Source: Siderastrea radians (Eukaryota; Cnidaria; Anthozoa; Scleractinia; Rhizangiidae). Taken from it: a DNA stretch of 64,000 bases. The notes beneath the pieces are model-generated. The model was not told the DNA's origin and did no database searches. It saw only the letters and a program-made list of their open reading frames with translations. The translations under genes and the position numbers were made by a program. Shown one piece after another: positions 45,804 to 57,564 of this stretch (positions within the stretch are counted from its first letter, which is position 1; each line of letters opens with the position of its first letter). Where the stretch lies: assembly GCA_964017195.1 (NCBI GenBank), contig OZ024892.1, positions 18,078,704 through 18,142,703 of the forward strand. The letters are read 5' to 3'.

Positions 45804-48800
45804 AAACCCATATCAAATCAAATGAGCCAACCGGTTCAAATGACCCAACAATATCAAATGACCCAGCTGGTGAAAATGGCCCAACCATGTCAAATGACCC
45901 AACCGGTTCAAATGGCCCAGGCATATTAAATGAGCCAACCGAATCAAATGACGCGGCGATATCAAACGAGCCACCCAATTGAAATGACCCAGCCATATCA
46001 AATGAGCCAAGCGGCTCAAATAAGCCAATTCAGATCAATAAACCAACCAGATCAAATGACCCATCCATATTAAATGACCCAACAGGTTCAAATGAACCAA
46101 CCAGTTCAAATGACCCAATCATATCAAATGAGCCAACCAGATCAAATGACCCAACCATAAGAAATGACCCAACCGTTTCAGATGACCCAACCAGTTCAAA
46201 TGAGCCAAGAGGTTAAAATGACCCAAACATATCAAATGAGCCAACTGGTTCAAATGGCCCAACCATATCAAATGACCCAACAGGTTCAAATGTCCCAACC
46301 GGTTCAAATTGTCCAACCATATCAAATGAGCCAACCAACTCAAATAAGCCAGTCATATCAAATAAACCAACCAGCTCAAATGACCCAACCAGATCAAATC
46401 ACACAACCATATCAAATTGCGCAAAAGGTTCAAATGACGCAACCAGTTCAAATGGCTCAACCATATCAAATAACCCAAGCGGTTCAAATGACCCAACCAG
46501 TTCAAATGGCAAAACCATGTCAAATGACCCAACAGGTTCAAATGACCCAACAATATCACATGACCCAACAGGTTTAAATGACCCAATCAGTTCAATGGGC
46601 CCAACCGTATCAAATAACTCAACCGGTTCAAATGGCCCAACCATATCGAATGAACCAACCAGGTCAAATAAGCCAAACATATCAAATGAGCCAACCAGAT
46701 CAAATGACCCAACCATATCAAATAATCCAATTGGTTTAAATGGCAAAACCATATCAAATCAAATGAGCTAGCTGGTTCAAATGGCCCAATCATAGCAAAT
46801 GAGCCAAGCGGCTCAAATGTCCCAACAATATCAAATGACTCAGCTGGTTAAGATGGCCCAGCCCTATCAAATGGTTCAAATGGCCCAGGCATATTAAATG
46901 AGCCTACCGAATCAAATGACGCAGCCATATCAAATGAGCCAGCCAAATCAAATGAATCATGTCGGTCATCTGGTTCAAATGGCTCAAAAGGATGCATTGA
47001 CCCAACTGGTTCATAATCATGGTCCATGGGTTGACCCATGCAACCGGCTCAATTGACTTAATCACATCAGATACCCAATCAGCATCAAATGGCCCAACCG
47101 GATCAAATGAGCCAACCATATCAAATGAGCCAACCGGCTCAAATGACCTAACCGGCCACTTCAAGTAACCCAACCATATCAAATAACTCAACTGGTTCAA
47201 ATGGCCCAACCACATCAAATGACCCAACCGGTTCAAATGCCCCAATCATATCAAATGTGCAAACCGGTTTAATTTACCCAACCATATCAAATGAGCAAAC
47301 CGGTTTAAATGACAAATCCGGCTTAAATGACCCAACCAGTTTAAATTTCTCAACCTGTTTAAATGGCCTAACCATATCAAATGACCAAACCATTTCAAAT
47401 GGCCCAACTATATCAAATTACCCAACAAGTTCAAATGGCCCAACCAGTTTAAATGGTCCAACCATATTAAATGATTCAACCGGTTCAAATGGCCCAACCA
47501 TACAAAATAAGCCAACCAGCTCAAATAAGCCAATCATATCAAATAAGCTAACCAGATCAAATGAACCAACCAGTTCAAATGACCCGACCATATCAAATGA
47601 GCCAACCAGTTCAAATGGCCCAACCATAAAAAATGACCCAACCGTTTCAAATGACCCAACCTGTTCAAATGAGCCAAGAGGTTAAAATGACCCAAACATA
47701 TCAAATGAGCCAACTGGTTCAAATGGCCCAACCATATCAAATGGCTCAACCAGTTCAAGTGGCCCAACCAGTTCAAATGGCCCAACCACATCAAATGACC
47801 CAACCAGATCAAATGACCCAACTGGTTCAAATGGCCCAACCATATCAAATGAGCAAACCGGTTTAAATGGCCCAACCATATCAAATGACCCAACCGGTTC
47901 AAATTACCCAACCAGTTCAAATGGCCCAACTGGTTCAAATGGCCCAACCATATCAAATGACCCAATTAGTTCAAATAGCCCAACCATATCAAATGACTCA
48001 ACTGGTTCAAATGGCCCAACCATATCAAATGACCGAACTGGTTCAAATGCCCCAACCGTGTCAAATGAGCAAACCGGTTTAAATGACAAAACCGGTTTAA
48101 ATGACCCCACCAGTTCAGATTTCTCAACCTGTTTAAATGGCCTTACCATATTAAATGACCAAACCATTTCAAATGGCCCAACCATATCAAATTACCCAAC
48201 TGGTTGAAATAACCCAACCAATTCAAATGGCCCAACCATACCAAATAAGGCAACCGGCTCAAATAAGCCAATCATATCAAATAAGCTCACCAGATCAAAT
48301 GAACCAACACTTCAAATGACCCAGCCATATTAAATGAGCCAATCGGTTCAAATGGCCCAACCATATAAAATGACCCAACCAGTTCAAATGAGCCAAGAGG
48401 TTAAAATGACCCAACCATATCAAATGACTGAACCAGTTCAAATAACCCAACCATATCAATTGAGCCAAGCAGCTCAAATAAGCCAATTCAGATCAAATAA
48501 ACCAACCAGATAAAATGACCCATCCATATCAAATGACCCAACAGGTTCAATAACCCAACCATATCAAATGAGCCAACCTGCTCAAATAAGCCAATCGTAT
48601 CAAATAAACCAACCAGATCAAATGACCCAACCATATCAAATGACCCAACCAGATCAAATCACACAACCATATCAAATGACGCAAAAGGTTCAAATGACGC
48701 AACCAGTTCAAATGGCTCAACCATATCAAATAACCAAAGCGGTTCAAATGACCCAACCAGTTCAAATGGCAAAACCATGTCAAATGACCCGACAGGTTCA

Positions 48801-49331
48801 AATGACCCAACCATCTCACATGACCCAACAGGTTTAAATGACCCAATCAGTTCAAGGGGCCCAACCATATCAAATAACTCAACCGGTTCAAATGGCCCAA
48901 CCATATCGCACCAGGCAACCAGCTCAAATAAGCCAACCATATTAAATGAGCCAACCAGATCAAATGACCCAACCATATCAAATCAGCCAATTGGTTCAAA
49001 TGGCCCAACCATATCAAATGAACCAAACGGATCACATTGGCCAACTGGATCGAATGAGAAAACTGGCTCAAATGGCCTAACCATATCAAATGACCCAAAC
49101 GGTTCAAATGGCCCAACCACATCAAATGAGCCAACCAACTCAAATAAGCCAATGATATCAAATAAACCAACAAGATCAAATGACCAAGGCATATCAAATG
49201 AGCCAACCGGTTTTAATGGCCCAACCATATCAAATCAATTGAGCCAACCGGTTCAAATGGCTCAACCATATCAAATGAGCCAACCGGTTCAAATGGCCCA
49301 ATCATATTCACTGAGCCAACCGAATCATATG
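45804..49331. repeat. 18-bp satellite, right of the LINE
   Basis: Continues the satellite from the LINE target site. 46220-48846 matches 9359 to about 12100, and 48847-49331 matches the end of the 21821-23125 block. One anchor segment lies near 46958. Confidence 0.95.
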
Positions 49332-52190
49332 TCCCAGCCATATCTTGTACAAACTCGTGCACTTTGCTAAAATTCGCTAAAAAGAAGTGTGCTCTGTGCG
49401 AAAATGACAAAACCTCCTAATCTCGAGATGAAAACGCTGTTTTGTACACACTTGAGCACTTTGCTGAAAATCGCAAAGAAGTGGTGCGCCCGTGCGAAAA
49501 TGACAAAACGTTCTCATCTCGGGCTGTTTTGTAAAAAGTCGTGCACTTTGCTGAAAACCGCTTAAAGTTGATTTACCCAGTGCGAACATGACAAAACGTT
49601 CTGATCTCGGGCTGAAAACTCTTATTTCCAGAAACTAGTGCACGTAGGTGAAAACGCTAAAAGTGGTGCATTCAGTGCGAAAATGACAAAACGTGCTGAC
49701 GTCGGGTTGTAACCACTGTTTTGTAAAAACTCCTGCACTTTGCTGAAACCCGCTAAGGAGTGGTCTACCCAGTGCGAAAATGACACAAAGTGGTGCGCTC
49801 AGTGCGAAAATGACAAAACGTGCTGATCTGGGGCTGAAAAGGCTGTTTTTATAAACTCGAGCACTTTGCTGATAATCGCAAAAAAGTGGTGCGCCCAGTG
49901 CGAAAATGGCAAAACGTGCTGATCTTGGGCTGAAAACTTCTATTAGCAGAAGCTAGTGCAGTTAGCTGAAAACGCTAAAAAGTGGTGCGCAAAGTGCGAA
50001 AAGGACAAAACGTGTTGATCTGTTACTGAAACCGCAGTTTTGGACAAACTCGTGAACTTTGTTGAAAATCGCTAAAAACTAGTGCGCCCAGTGCGAAAAT
50101 GACAACAAGTGCGGAAGTCGGACAGAAAACGCTGTTTCGTAAAAACTTGTTTACTTTGCTGAAAACCGTTAAAAAGTGGTGTGCCCAGTGCGAAAATGAC
50201 AAGACGTGCTGACCTCGGGCTGAGAACGCTGTTTTGGACAAACTTGTGAACTTTAATGAAAATTGCTGAAACGTGGTGGTCCCAGCATGAAATGAGAAAA
50301 CGTGCTGATCGTAGGCTGAAGACGCTGTTTTGTACAAACTCGTGCACTTTCCTGAAAATCGCTGAAAAGTAATGTGTTCCGTGCGAAAAGGACAAAACGT
50401 GCTCATCTCCGGCTGAAAACGCTCTTTCGGACAAACTCGTGCACTTTGCTGAAAATCGCTAAGAAGTGGTGCGCCCAGTGCAAAAATAACCAAACGCGCT
50501 GATCTCAGGCTGAAAATTCTGTTTTGCACAAATTCGTGCACTTTGCTGAAAATCGCCAAAAAGGTGTGCGCCCAGTGCAAAAATGACAAAACGTGCTGAT
50601 CTCGGGCGAAAACTTCTGTTCTGTACAAACTCGTGCACTTTCCTGAAAACCGCTAATAAGTGGTGTGCCCCGTGCGAAAATGACAAAAGTTTGTACAAAA
50701 CAGCGTTTTCAGCCGGAGGTCAGCACGTTTTGACCTTTTCGCACTGGGCGCACTACTTTTGAACGTCTTCAGCTAAATGCACTAGTTTCTGCACATAAGA
50801 GTTTTCCGCCTGTGGGCGCACCACTTTTTGTCATTTTCGGACTTGGTACAACACTTTTTAGCGATTTTCACCAAAGTCCACGAGTCTTTACAAACCAGCG
50901 GTTACATCCCGAGATCAGCTGGTTTTGTCATTTTCGCGCCGGGCGCACCACTTTCTTGCCATTTTAAGCAAAGTACTCGAGTTTGTCCAAAACAGCGTTT
51001 TCAGCCCGAGATTAGCACGTTTTGTCATTTTCGCACAGGGCACACTACTCTTTAGCGATTTTAAGCAAAGTGTACGAGTTTGTACAGAATAGTGATTTCA
51101 GCGCAAGATCAGTACTTTTTGTCATTTTCGCACGGGGCACACCACTTATTAGCGGTTTTCAGCAAAGTGCTTGGGTTGGGCAAAAAAACGTTTTCAGCAC
51201 GAAATCAGCACGTTTTGGCAACAAAGTGCACTATCTTCTGCAAATCAGAGTTTTCAGCCCAAGAGCAGAACGTTTTGTCATTTTTGCACTGGGAACACCA
51301 CCTTTTTAACAGTTTTCAGCTAAGGGCAAGATTTTGTACAAAACAGCGTTTTCAGTCCGAAATTAGCACGTTTTGTTATTTTTGCACTGAGCGCACCACT
51401 TTTTAGAGATTTTTAGAAAAGTGCCCGAGTTGGTACAAAACAGCTTTTTCAGCCCGAGATTAGCACGTTTTGTCATTTTTGCACGACCGCACCACTTGTT
51501 AGCAAGTTCAACAAAGTGCACTAGCCTCTGCAAATCAGAATTTTCAGCCCAAGAGCAGAACGTTTTGACATGTTTGCACTGGGCAAACTACATTTTTATC
51601 AGTTTTCGGCAAACTGCACGATTTTGTCAAAAACAGCGTTTTCAGCCCGAGGTTAGCACGTTTTGTCATTTTTGCACTGACCGCACCACTTTTTAGCCAT
51701 TTTTAGCAAACTGCACAAGTTTGTACAAAACAGCGTTTTCAGCCCGAGATTAGCACGTTTTGTCATTTTTGCACGACCGCACCGCTTGTTAAGCAATTTC
51801 AACAAAGTTTACTAGCTTCTGTTTTCAGCCCAAGAGCAGAACGTTTTGTCATTTTTGCACTGGGAACACCACCTTTTTAACGGTTTTCAGCTAAGAGCAA
51901 CTATTTTGTACAAAAGAGCGCTTTCTGCCGGAGGTCAGCACGGTTTGTCATTTTCACACTGGGTGCAACACGTTTTAGCGATTTTCAACAAATTGCACGA
52001 GTTTGTACAGAAAAGAAGTTTTCGGCCGGATGAGAACGTTTGGTCCTTTTCGCACAGGGCACACCACTTTTTAGCGATTTTCAACAGAGTTCACGAGTTT
52101 GTCAAGAGCAGCGTTTTCAGCCCGAGATCAGAACATTTTGTCATTTTCGCAGTTAGCGCACCACTTTAAGGCATTGTCCCACGGGCTACA
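49332..52190. repeat. 97-bp satellite with orientation switch (copy 2, long form)
   Basis: The same satellite as 23126-25142, with about 14 units in reverse orientation (to about 50690) and about 15 forward. The two arms are nearly equal, so the array is a large imperfect inverted repeat. The extra ~850 bp (49715-50560) relative to copy 1 lies wholly in the reverse arm. Confidence 0.93.
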
Positions 52191-53091
52191 CCACATTAAG
52201 CGGTAAACCCTGAAGTTAAACTCAAGCAGTTGTTGCATTTTTCACCGCTGTCAAACCCTATCAAACAAAAACGTTCAGTTCAACAGGACTACATAATCAT
52301 GAATGCAACTTTTGAACCAATTTGAGTCACAATCAGTGGCTGGGTTTTGGAGTTCAGAGTTTCGACAGTAAGTCCACACAGTGGTTTGATCCAGTTATTG
52401 CTATATTTTGAACCTCATAAGTTTACATGATCATCTTAATAGAAAATGTATTCAGTACCTATAACATGATTCACTGTACTTCACGAACAAAATCGTCCAA
52501 CTAATGGAATGGTCACATACACCTTTTCCTTTCCAAGTCTAAATCTAACTTTGTATTGCACTGTTTAACACTGACTGTGAATTCTTTGCACTGCAATGAA
52601 TGACACTTGTGAAAAATCCGAGCCCCATACTTCCAGAGGCTCAGGGTACCAGTGCTTCTCAGAGTGGCTCATGAACCAACCAACCTCAGCAAGAACAAAT
52701 GTTAGCTTCCGTCTTTTGCCCTAGCCTTGTTTAATGAACACATCGTTAGTTAGGAATCTCTGGCTTCTTCCTGTTCTGTGCTCTCCTTTAAGCCACTTGG
52801 CCGAAACACCGCATTTGCTGGAACATCTATATATGTTGCCATTGATTCGAACTCGGGAGAAACTGTCACATAGTCTTTGAGCACTAACTACCTCACAATC
52901 TGAGAGCAAAGTCTAGTACATCTCAATCAGCTCAGACGTATCATCTTCATCTAATGCAATTCTCTTGATAGGTGGCAAAGGAAAAACCATTTCACTTTGT
53001 TTGCCACTTAAAGACAAGTCCTCTGTTGATGGATCCCCAGACACGAGATTTGACCTGTCAAATAATTGTTCTGTACACAGCACTTAGCCTA
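52191..53091 (-). pseudogene. Second, truncated copy of the unrecognised gene remnant
   Basis: The coding remnant (52721 to about 53085, minus) repeats the 25682-26044 part of copy 1. It has an additional stop where copy 1 has Lys in EMYKTLLPDCE, and it lacks the upstream half because the duplication ends at 53091. It is certainly non-functional as a complete exon. Confidence 0.8.
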
Positions 53092-53109
53092 CTATGACGT
53101 GTGATCCCC

Positions 53110-53700
53110 GCCAAAATTCACTTTCTAATTTTTCGATTGTCCAACCAAATTCTGGTCCATTAATTTATCAATTATGCACCAAATTCTATTCTGTGACTCT
53201 AAATTCGATAACACTAACACATCCTAAGACAACAAATTCGGTTCGATTAAATTGTATCCCGAGATATCCAATTCGATAACAATAAATTCTATCCTGTGAC
53301 ACCACATTCGGCAACACCAAATTCTATCCTGTAACATCACATTCGGCAACACTAAATTCTATCCTGTGACATCACATTCGGCAACACTAAATTCTATCCT
53401 GTGACATCACATTCGGTAGCACTAAATTCTATCCTGTGACATCACATTCGGCAACACTAAATTCTATCCTGTGACAACACATTTGGTAACACCAAATTCT
53501 ATCCTGTGACCTCAAATCCGATAAGATCAGAGTAAATTCTATCCCGCAACCTCCAATTTGATAACACTAAATTCGATCCCTTGACACTAAATTGGGCAAG
53601 ATCATTTACATCAAGTTCGATAAGGATCAAATTGTTTCCCGAGACATCCAATTCAATTACCACCAGGTTCTGTCCCGTGACAATAAAATTGGTAACAAAT
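53110..53700. repeat. Degenerate ~35-bp tandem repeat
   Basis: Units built on ACATTCGGCAACACTAAATT and CTATCCTGTGACATC repeat cleanly from about 53285 to 53500 and degrade on both sides. The array lies 100 bp upstream of the integrase-like gene start. No coding potential is seen. Confidence 0.88.
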
Positions 53701-53802
53701 TAATAAAATAAAATTGAAAATTAATGAAATTAATGCCAAAGTTCAAATCCTGGTACCCAGTGCGGCCGTTAATAGTAGGCCTGGTCACATAGTTTCGAGA
53801 AA

Positions 53803-56323
53803 ATGGCGGAACAGCCGGAGCAAATGGCTGTATTCATTCGCCAGGTCTTGGTAAGTCTTGTAAGGGAGCTCGAAAATTGTAATGGTCGCTCAGATCATCT
53901 CGATAGCGTCGTTTATCGTATTGACTGGTTATACAATTGTCTGGTTCGTTATTTGGGAGTAAACGATTCCATCAGTGATCAACTTGTCGGCCTTGTTCGT
54001 GACGCTAAGGATCTTCTGGAGGTTTTGGTTCAACAGAATACCTCCTCTCACTCCTACAGAGTTGAGCAGGTATCTCATGGAGGCCGCGGACGACCAAAAT
54101 TTGATGTCTCAAGAGAGCAACTAGAATTCCTATTGGAGAGAGGTTTTTCTGTTCGTGATGTAGCACAACTCCTGGGTCTTAGTCTGCGAACAACAGAGAG
54201 GCGACTGCAAGAGTTTGGTATTTCATGTGGACAGTTTTTCACATCCATTGACGATGAAACCCTTGATTGCACCGTTGAAACCATTTTAAGAAGTTTCCCT
54301 TCGTATGGCTACCGTCGGATGACCGGTGCCCTCTTAAGTAGAGGGATCAGAGTTCAAAATACTCGTGTAAGGGAGAGTATGAGGAGAGTTAACCCGGAGG
54401 GCGTTCTTCTTCGAGCCTTGACGATTAACACCATTAACCGACGAAAGTATAGCGTATATGCACCTCTTGCACTTTGGCATATTGACGGAAATCACAAATT
54501 GATCAGGTTAGTAGGTTTAGTGGGCGATGTAGAAGACGTCAGGTGGACAGGGTCATCCTGTTGACGAAAAGAACATTATCTTCCCCTTCTTAATTCCTGG
54601 TTTCCTTCAAGGTAATCTTAAAAGAAGCCATTCTTTTCGAGGCGACAAAGGCGTCGCGAAAGCCAATTCGCTAAAGCGGTCGTTTGAGAGTTACAGGCCC
54701 TCTGCGATGCTTGCTTCTTGCATGTAGCCACCTCTTTGTCAATACAGTAGAAATTATTTTCCCTTATCTGATGGGGTTCAGAGAGACATATTTCGTTACC
54801 ATTTAAATCTAACAGTGGCTTTACAAGTTATTTGGAGTCAAATTTGTATTCCGTATTAAGCGTCTCTCTGGAGGGATGACTGCTTGTTTCGACAAAGATG
54901 CGCATCTTACGACATATCAAACAAATTTATACCCAAGTCCACTTACTTGGTCAGGAAATAGCAACAAAGGATTTTATTGAGGTAAGAAAGAATAGAAAGT
55001 GATTTTCTCTCATTCTAAGCTTGGCTTTTTAAATTGCGTTGTAATTTTCGGGGCCAAGTAAAAACAACTTTCTGCCTATTCAAGAAAGGACAAAGGTTGA
55101 CTGCTTATCCAGGTTTGGCTGCAATTCATCACTGCAACTGTTACTGTTTGTTAGGTGGCGTTTTGTCATCCATGGAGGGATTGATGGTTACTCCCGTATG
55201 ATTGTCTTTCTTGAAGCCAATACAAACAACGAAGCGGCCACTGTATTTCAACTTTTTCTGGGGGCTGTCGCAGAGTTTGGCCTACCCTCAAGGGTAAGAA
55301 CTGACAAGGGTGGTGAGAATGTGGACATTGCAAGGTATATGTTGAGTCATCCCCTTCGCGGTCCAGACAGGGGAAGTCACATTACTGGCCGAAGTGTTCA
55401 CAACCAAAGAATAGAGCGTCTTTGGAGGGATGTATTCTATGGCTGCACTCACACATTTTATAACCTGTTTAGTTGCATGGAGGAGTCTGGCATTCTGGAT
55501 CCCTCAAACGAAATTCACCTATTTGCTCTTCATTACATTTTTTTGCCAAGGCTAAATAGCCAACTCACCCAGTTTGTCAATGGGCATGCCAGAGCACCAA
55601 TTAGTACAGAACACAACAAGTCCCCGGAGCAGCTTTGGATCTCAGGCCTAATGAACGTGTGGAGCTCAGATCACCCAGTCTCACAAGAGCTCTCAATGGT
55701 TAGTGTGTAAATTTGATTAGTTAAAAACTGTGTCAAGGTGTATTCAGGGTAGTCATACACAGAGACTTGTGGTGGTTACGAAAAGTTTTTTCGTTCTCTT
55801 TCCTCTAAAAGCGGAAATTACCGGAACTACGAAATTATTTTGAAAAACCTCACACATGGGCATTTCTCGAGAGTTTCTGGGTGTTCACAGCCAAATCCAG
55901 TCATCAGTATACTTTGTTTGAATTCCCGCCCGTAGCGACTTCTCAATGGTTCAACTTCACTTCCAAAAATCTTCTCTTTTGCTAACAATGCTTACAGAAA
56001 TATCCATTGTAAACGTGAACTATAGACAAGGGCGTTCTTCCTTTATCTAACTACATCTTATCCTATCTTCTATGTAGTCTGAAGAAGAACTTGCGTATTA
56101 TGGGGTAGACTGGGATGGACCACCAACGTCTACTTTGTGGCATGGCCCGTTAAGAGGTGAAGAGCTACTCGTTGAAGTGCCTCAACTTCCAACGCTACTT
56201 CAGACAAATGACTTGAGACGGCTGTCTTGCATAGTTGATCCGTTACAGGAGTCCGATGACAGTGGGGTTGATTTGTACCTGCAGGCTCTACAATTCGTAT
56301 CAAGATGTATTCGGGAAGGATAG
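53803..56323 (+). CDS. Integrase-domain (DDE) protein, three exons
   Basis: The exons are 53803-54506, 55155-55698 and 56078-56323. Splice junctions are CAG|GTTAGT...TTAG|GTGG and ATG|GTTAGT...GTAG|TCTG, and the phases agree, giving 497 aa. An N-terminal helical region is followed by a homeodomain-like HTH (about 102-141: [14 protein letters not shown] ... [20 protein letters not shown]) and then a retroviral-type integrase core. The acidic triad looks intact: D228 (LWHIDGNHK), D285 (VRTDKGGEN) and E322 ([10 protein letters not shown]). Exon 3 adds an acidic C-terminal tail. The first ATG is in good context (GAGAAAATGG). No terminal inverted repeats are seen nearby, so it may be a domesticated transposase. 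Proteins of this kind are, to my knowledge, widespread in cnidarians and fish as uncharacterised integrase-core proteins. Its role is unknown. Confidence 0.88.
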
Positions 56324-57564
56324 TCTTACTTGTATAGCGTCTTCCTTATCGCAGCGTTTGTTTATACGTAGAGTGTTGCGATCTTACTAATAAGACAATA
56401 ACATAGAAATGGCAATCTGCTGACTTACATTTTCGCATTTCACACAACATCTTGAGCTATTATTGTTGTTAACTTTTGCTTCTAGCGACAAAAATCTGTA
56501 AGCCTTTCCTGGATAATATTGTACTGACATCCTTGTTACTAGACCAAGAATTACCGTTTATACGAATTATTTAAAACCTGAAAAAAGCATTACTCCTAGT
56601 ATTTCTTTGGGTTTACAGAAATTTAAAACTGAAGTATCTTCCGTGACATTCTGTGAAACAGATAACCAATAAGAAATCCCCCCGATAATAGAGATGTAAT
56701 ATTGTGTATAATCCTCCATGGTGCGACAAAAGTTTCATGCCCTCGCTAGAAGAAGTAAGGCAAAATGACAGAATATTGTAACTCGGAACGGGAAAATAAC
56801 ATGAACGTGGGTTTTAAGAGATCTAAGAGGCTGAAACCATACTGGCGACATCAGTCGCTGGGAAATTAAACGAATTAAGCTAGTATTTCGGAGCCTCCTG
56901 GTTAACATTGTTAATAACAACTGGGTTAATAACAACTGGTAACTATTTCTAGCAACAACTTTCGGTGATTGAGCCAGGGACCTACTAGTCCTGTCGTCAG
57001 AACAGATTTCACTCCACCCTACCAAAGGGGCTAAACCATGCGCTGAACGCACAAATAAACAGCTAAGAGCTAAGGGGTCAACGTCACTCGACTGAGTATC
57101 CACGTTTCTAAATAATAATATGCAATTCTTTAAGTGTTTGTTGCTTGTTTAAATTCCGTCTTGAACTGAGAAGAACGAGACCTGATTTATCGACTCCCGC
57201 CTAGGATTTATCACATTGGTAGGGTGGGGTGAGGTGCGTTCTGGCAATAGGACTAAAGACCTATTAAAAAAAAAGAACTTGCAAAGTTCATTTCTTTCTG
57301 TCATGCTCCGGCTAAGCCCCTTAAAATTTCGAAATCCACCAAAACAAGCCATATTAGGAGCCCCGAGTTTAAAATGAATGTTCCCATAACTATTATATAT
57401 TATTAGTGGCCCCTGACAGAACGTTATACGAGAATCAATCGCTGGACGGACTGAAGATCTGTCTTTTGATAGGATATTTAATACGGCAGACGCAAACACA
57501 ACTAGGAACGGTATCAACAGTTTACATGTCTGATGTAACCTGTCTGATGACACAAGAAACACCT
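56324..57564. other. Intergenic region between convergent genes
   Basis: Lies between the stop of the integrase-like gene and the stop of the HECT gene on the other strand, so it should hold both 3' UTRs and terminators. The open frames here (56735-57103 and 57149-57562, minus) have no domain or splice support. Confidence 0.6.

Larger units (their letters stand above)
37727..53091. repeat. Segmental duplication, copy 2
   Basis: Copy 2 of 1-26052 in the same orientation. It has satellite continuous across the point where copy 1 carries 2939-9358, lacks the PLE region, and has gained a LINE at 40257-45803. Its right breakpoint after CACTTAGCCTAC (53091) truncates the gene remnant. Confidence 0.8.

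Noticed and set aside
56735..57103. 122-aa minus ORF between the two host genes
   Set aside because: No domain, no splice support, and it lies where the 3' ends of convergent genes are expected.
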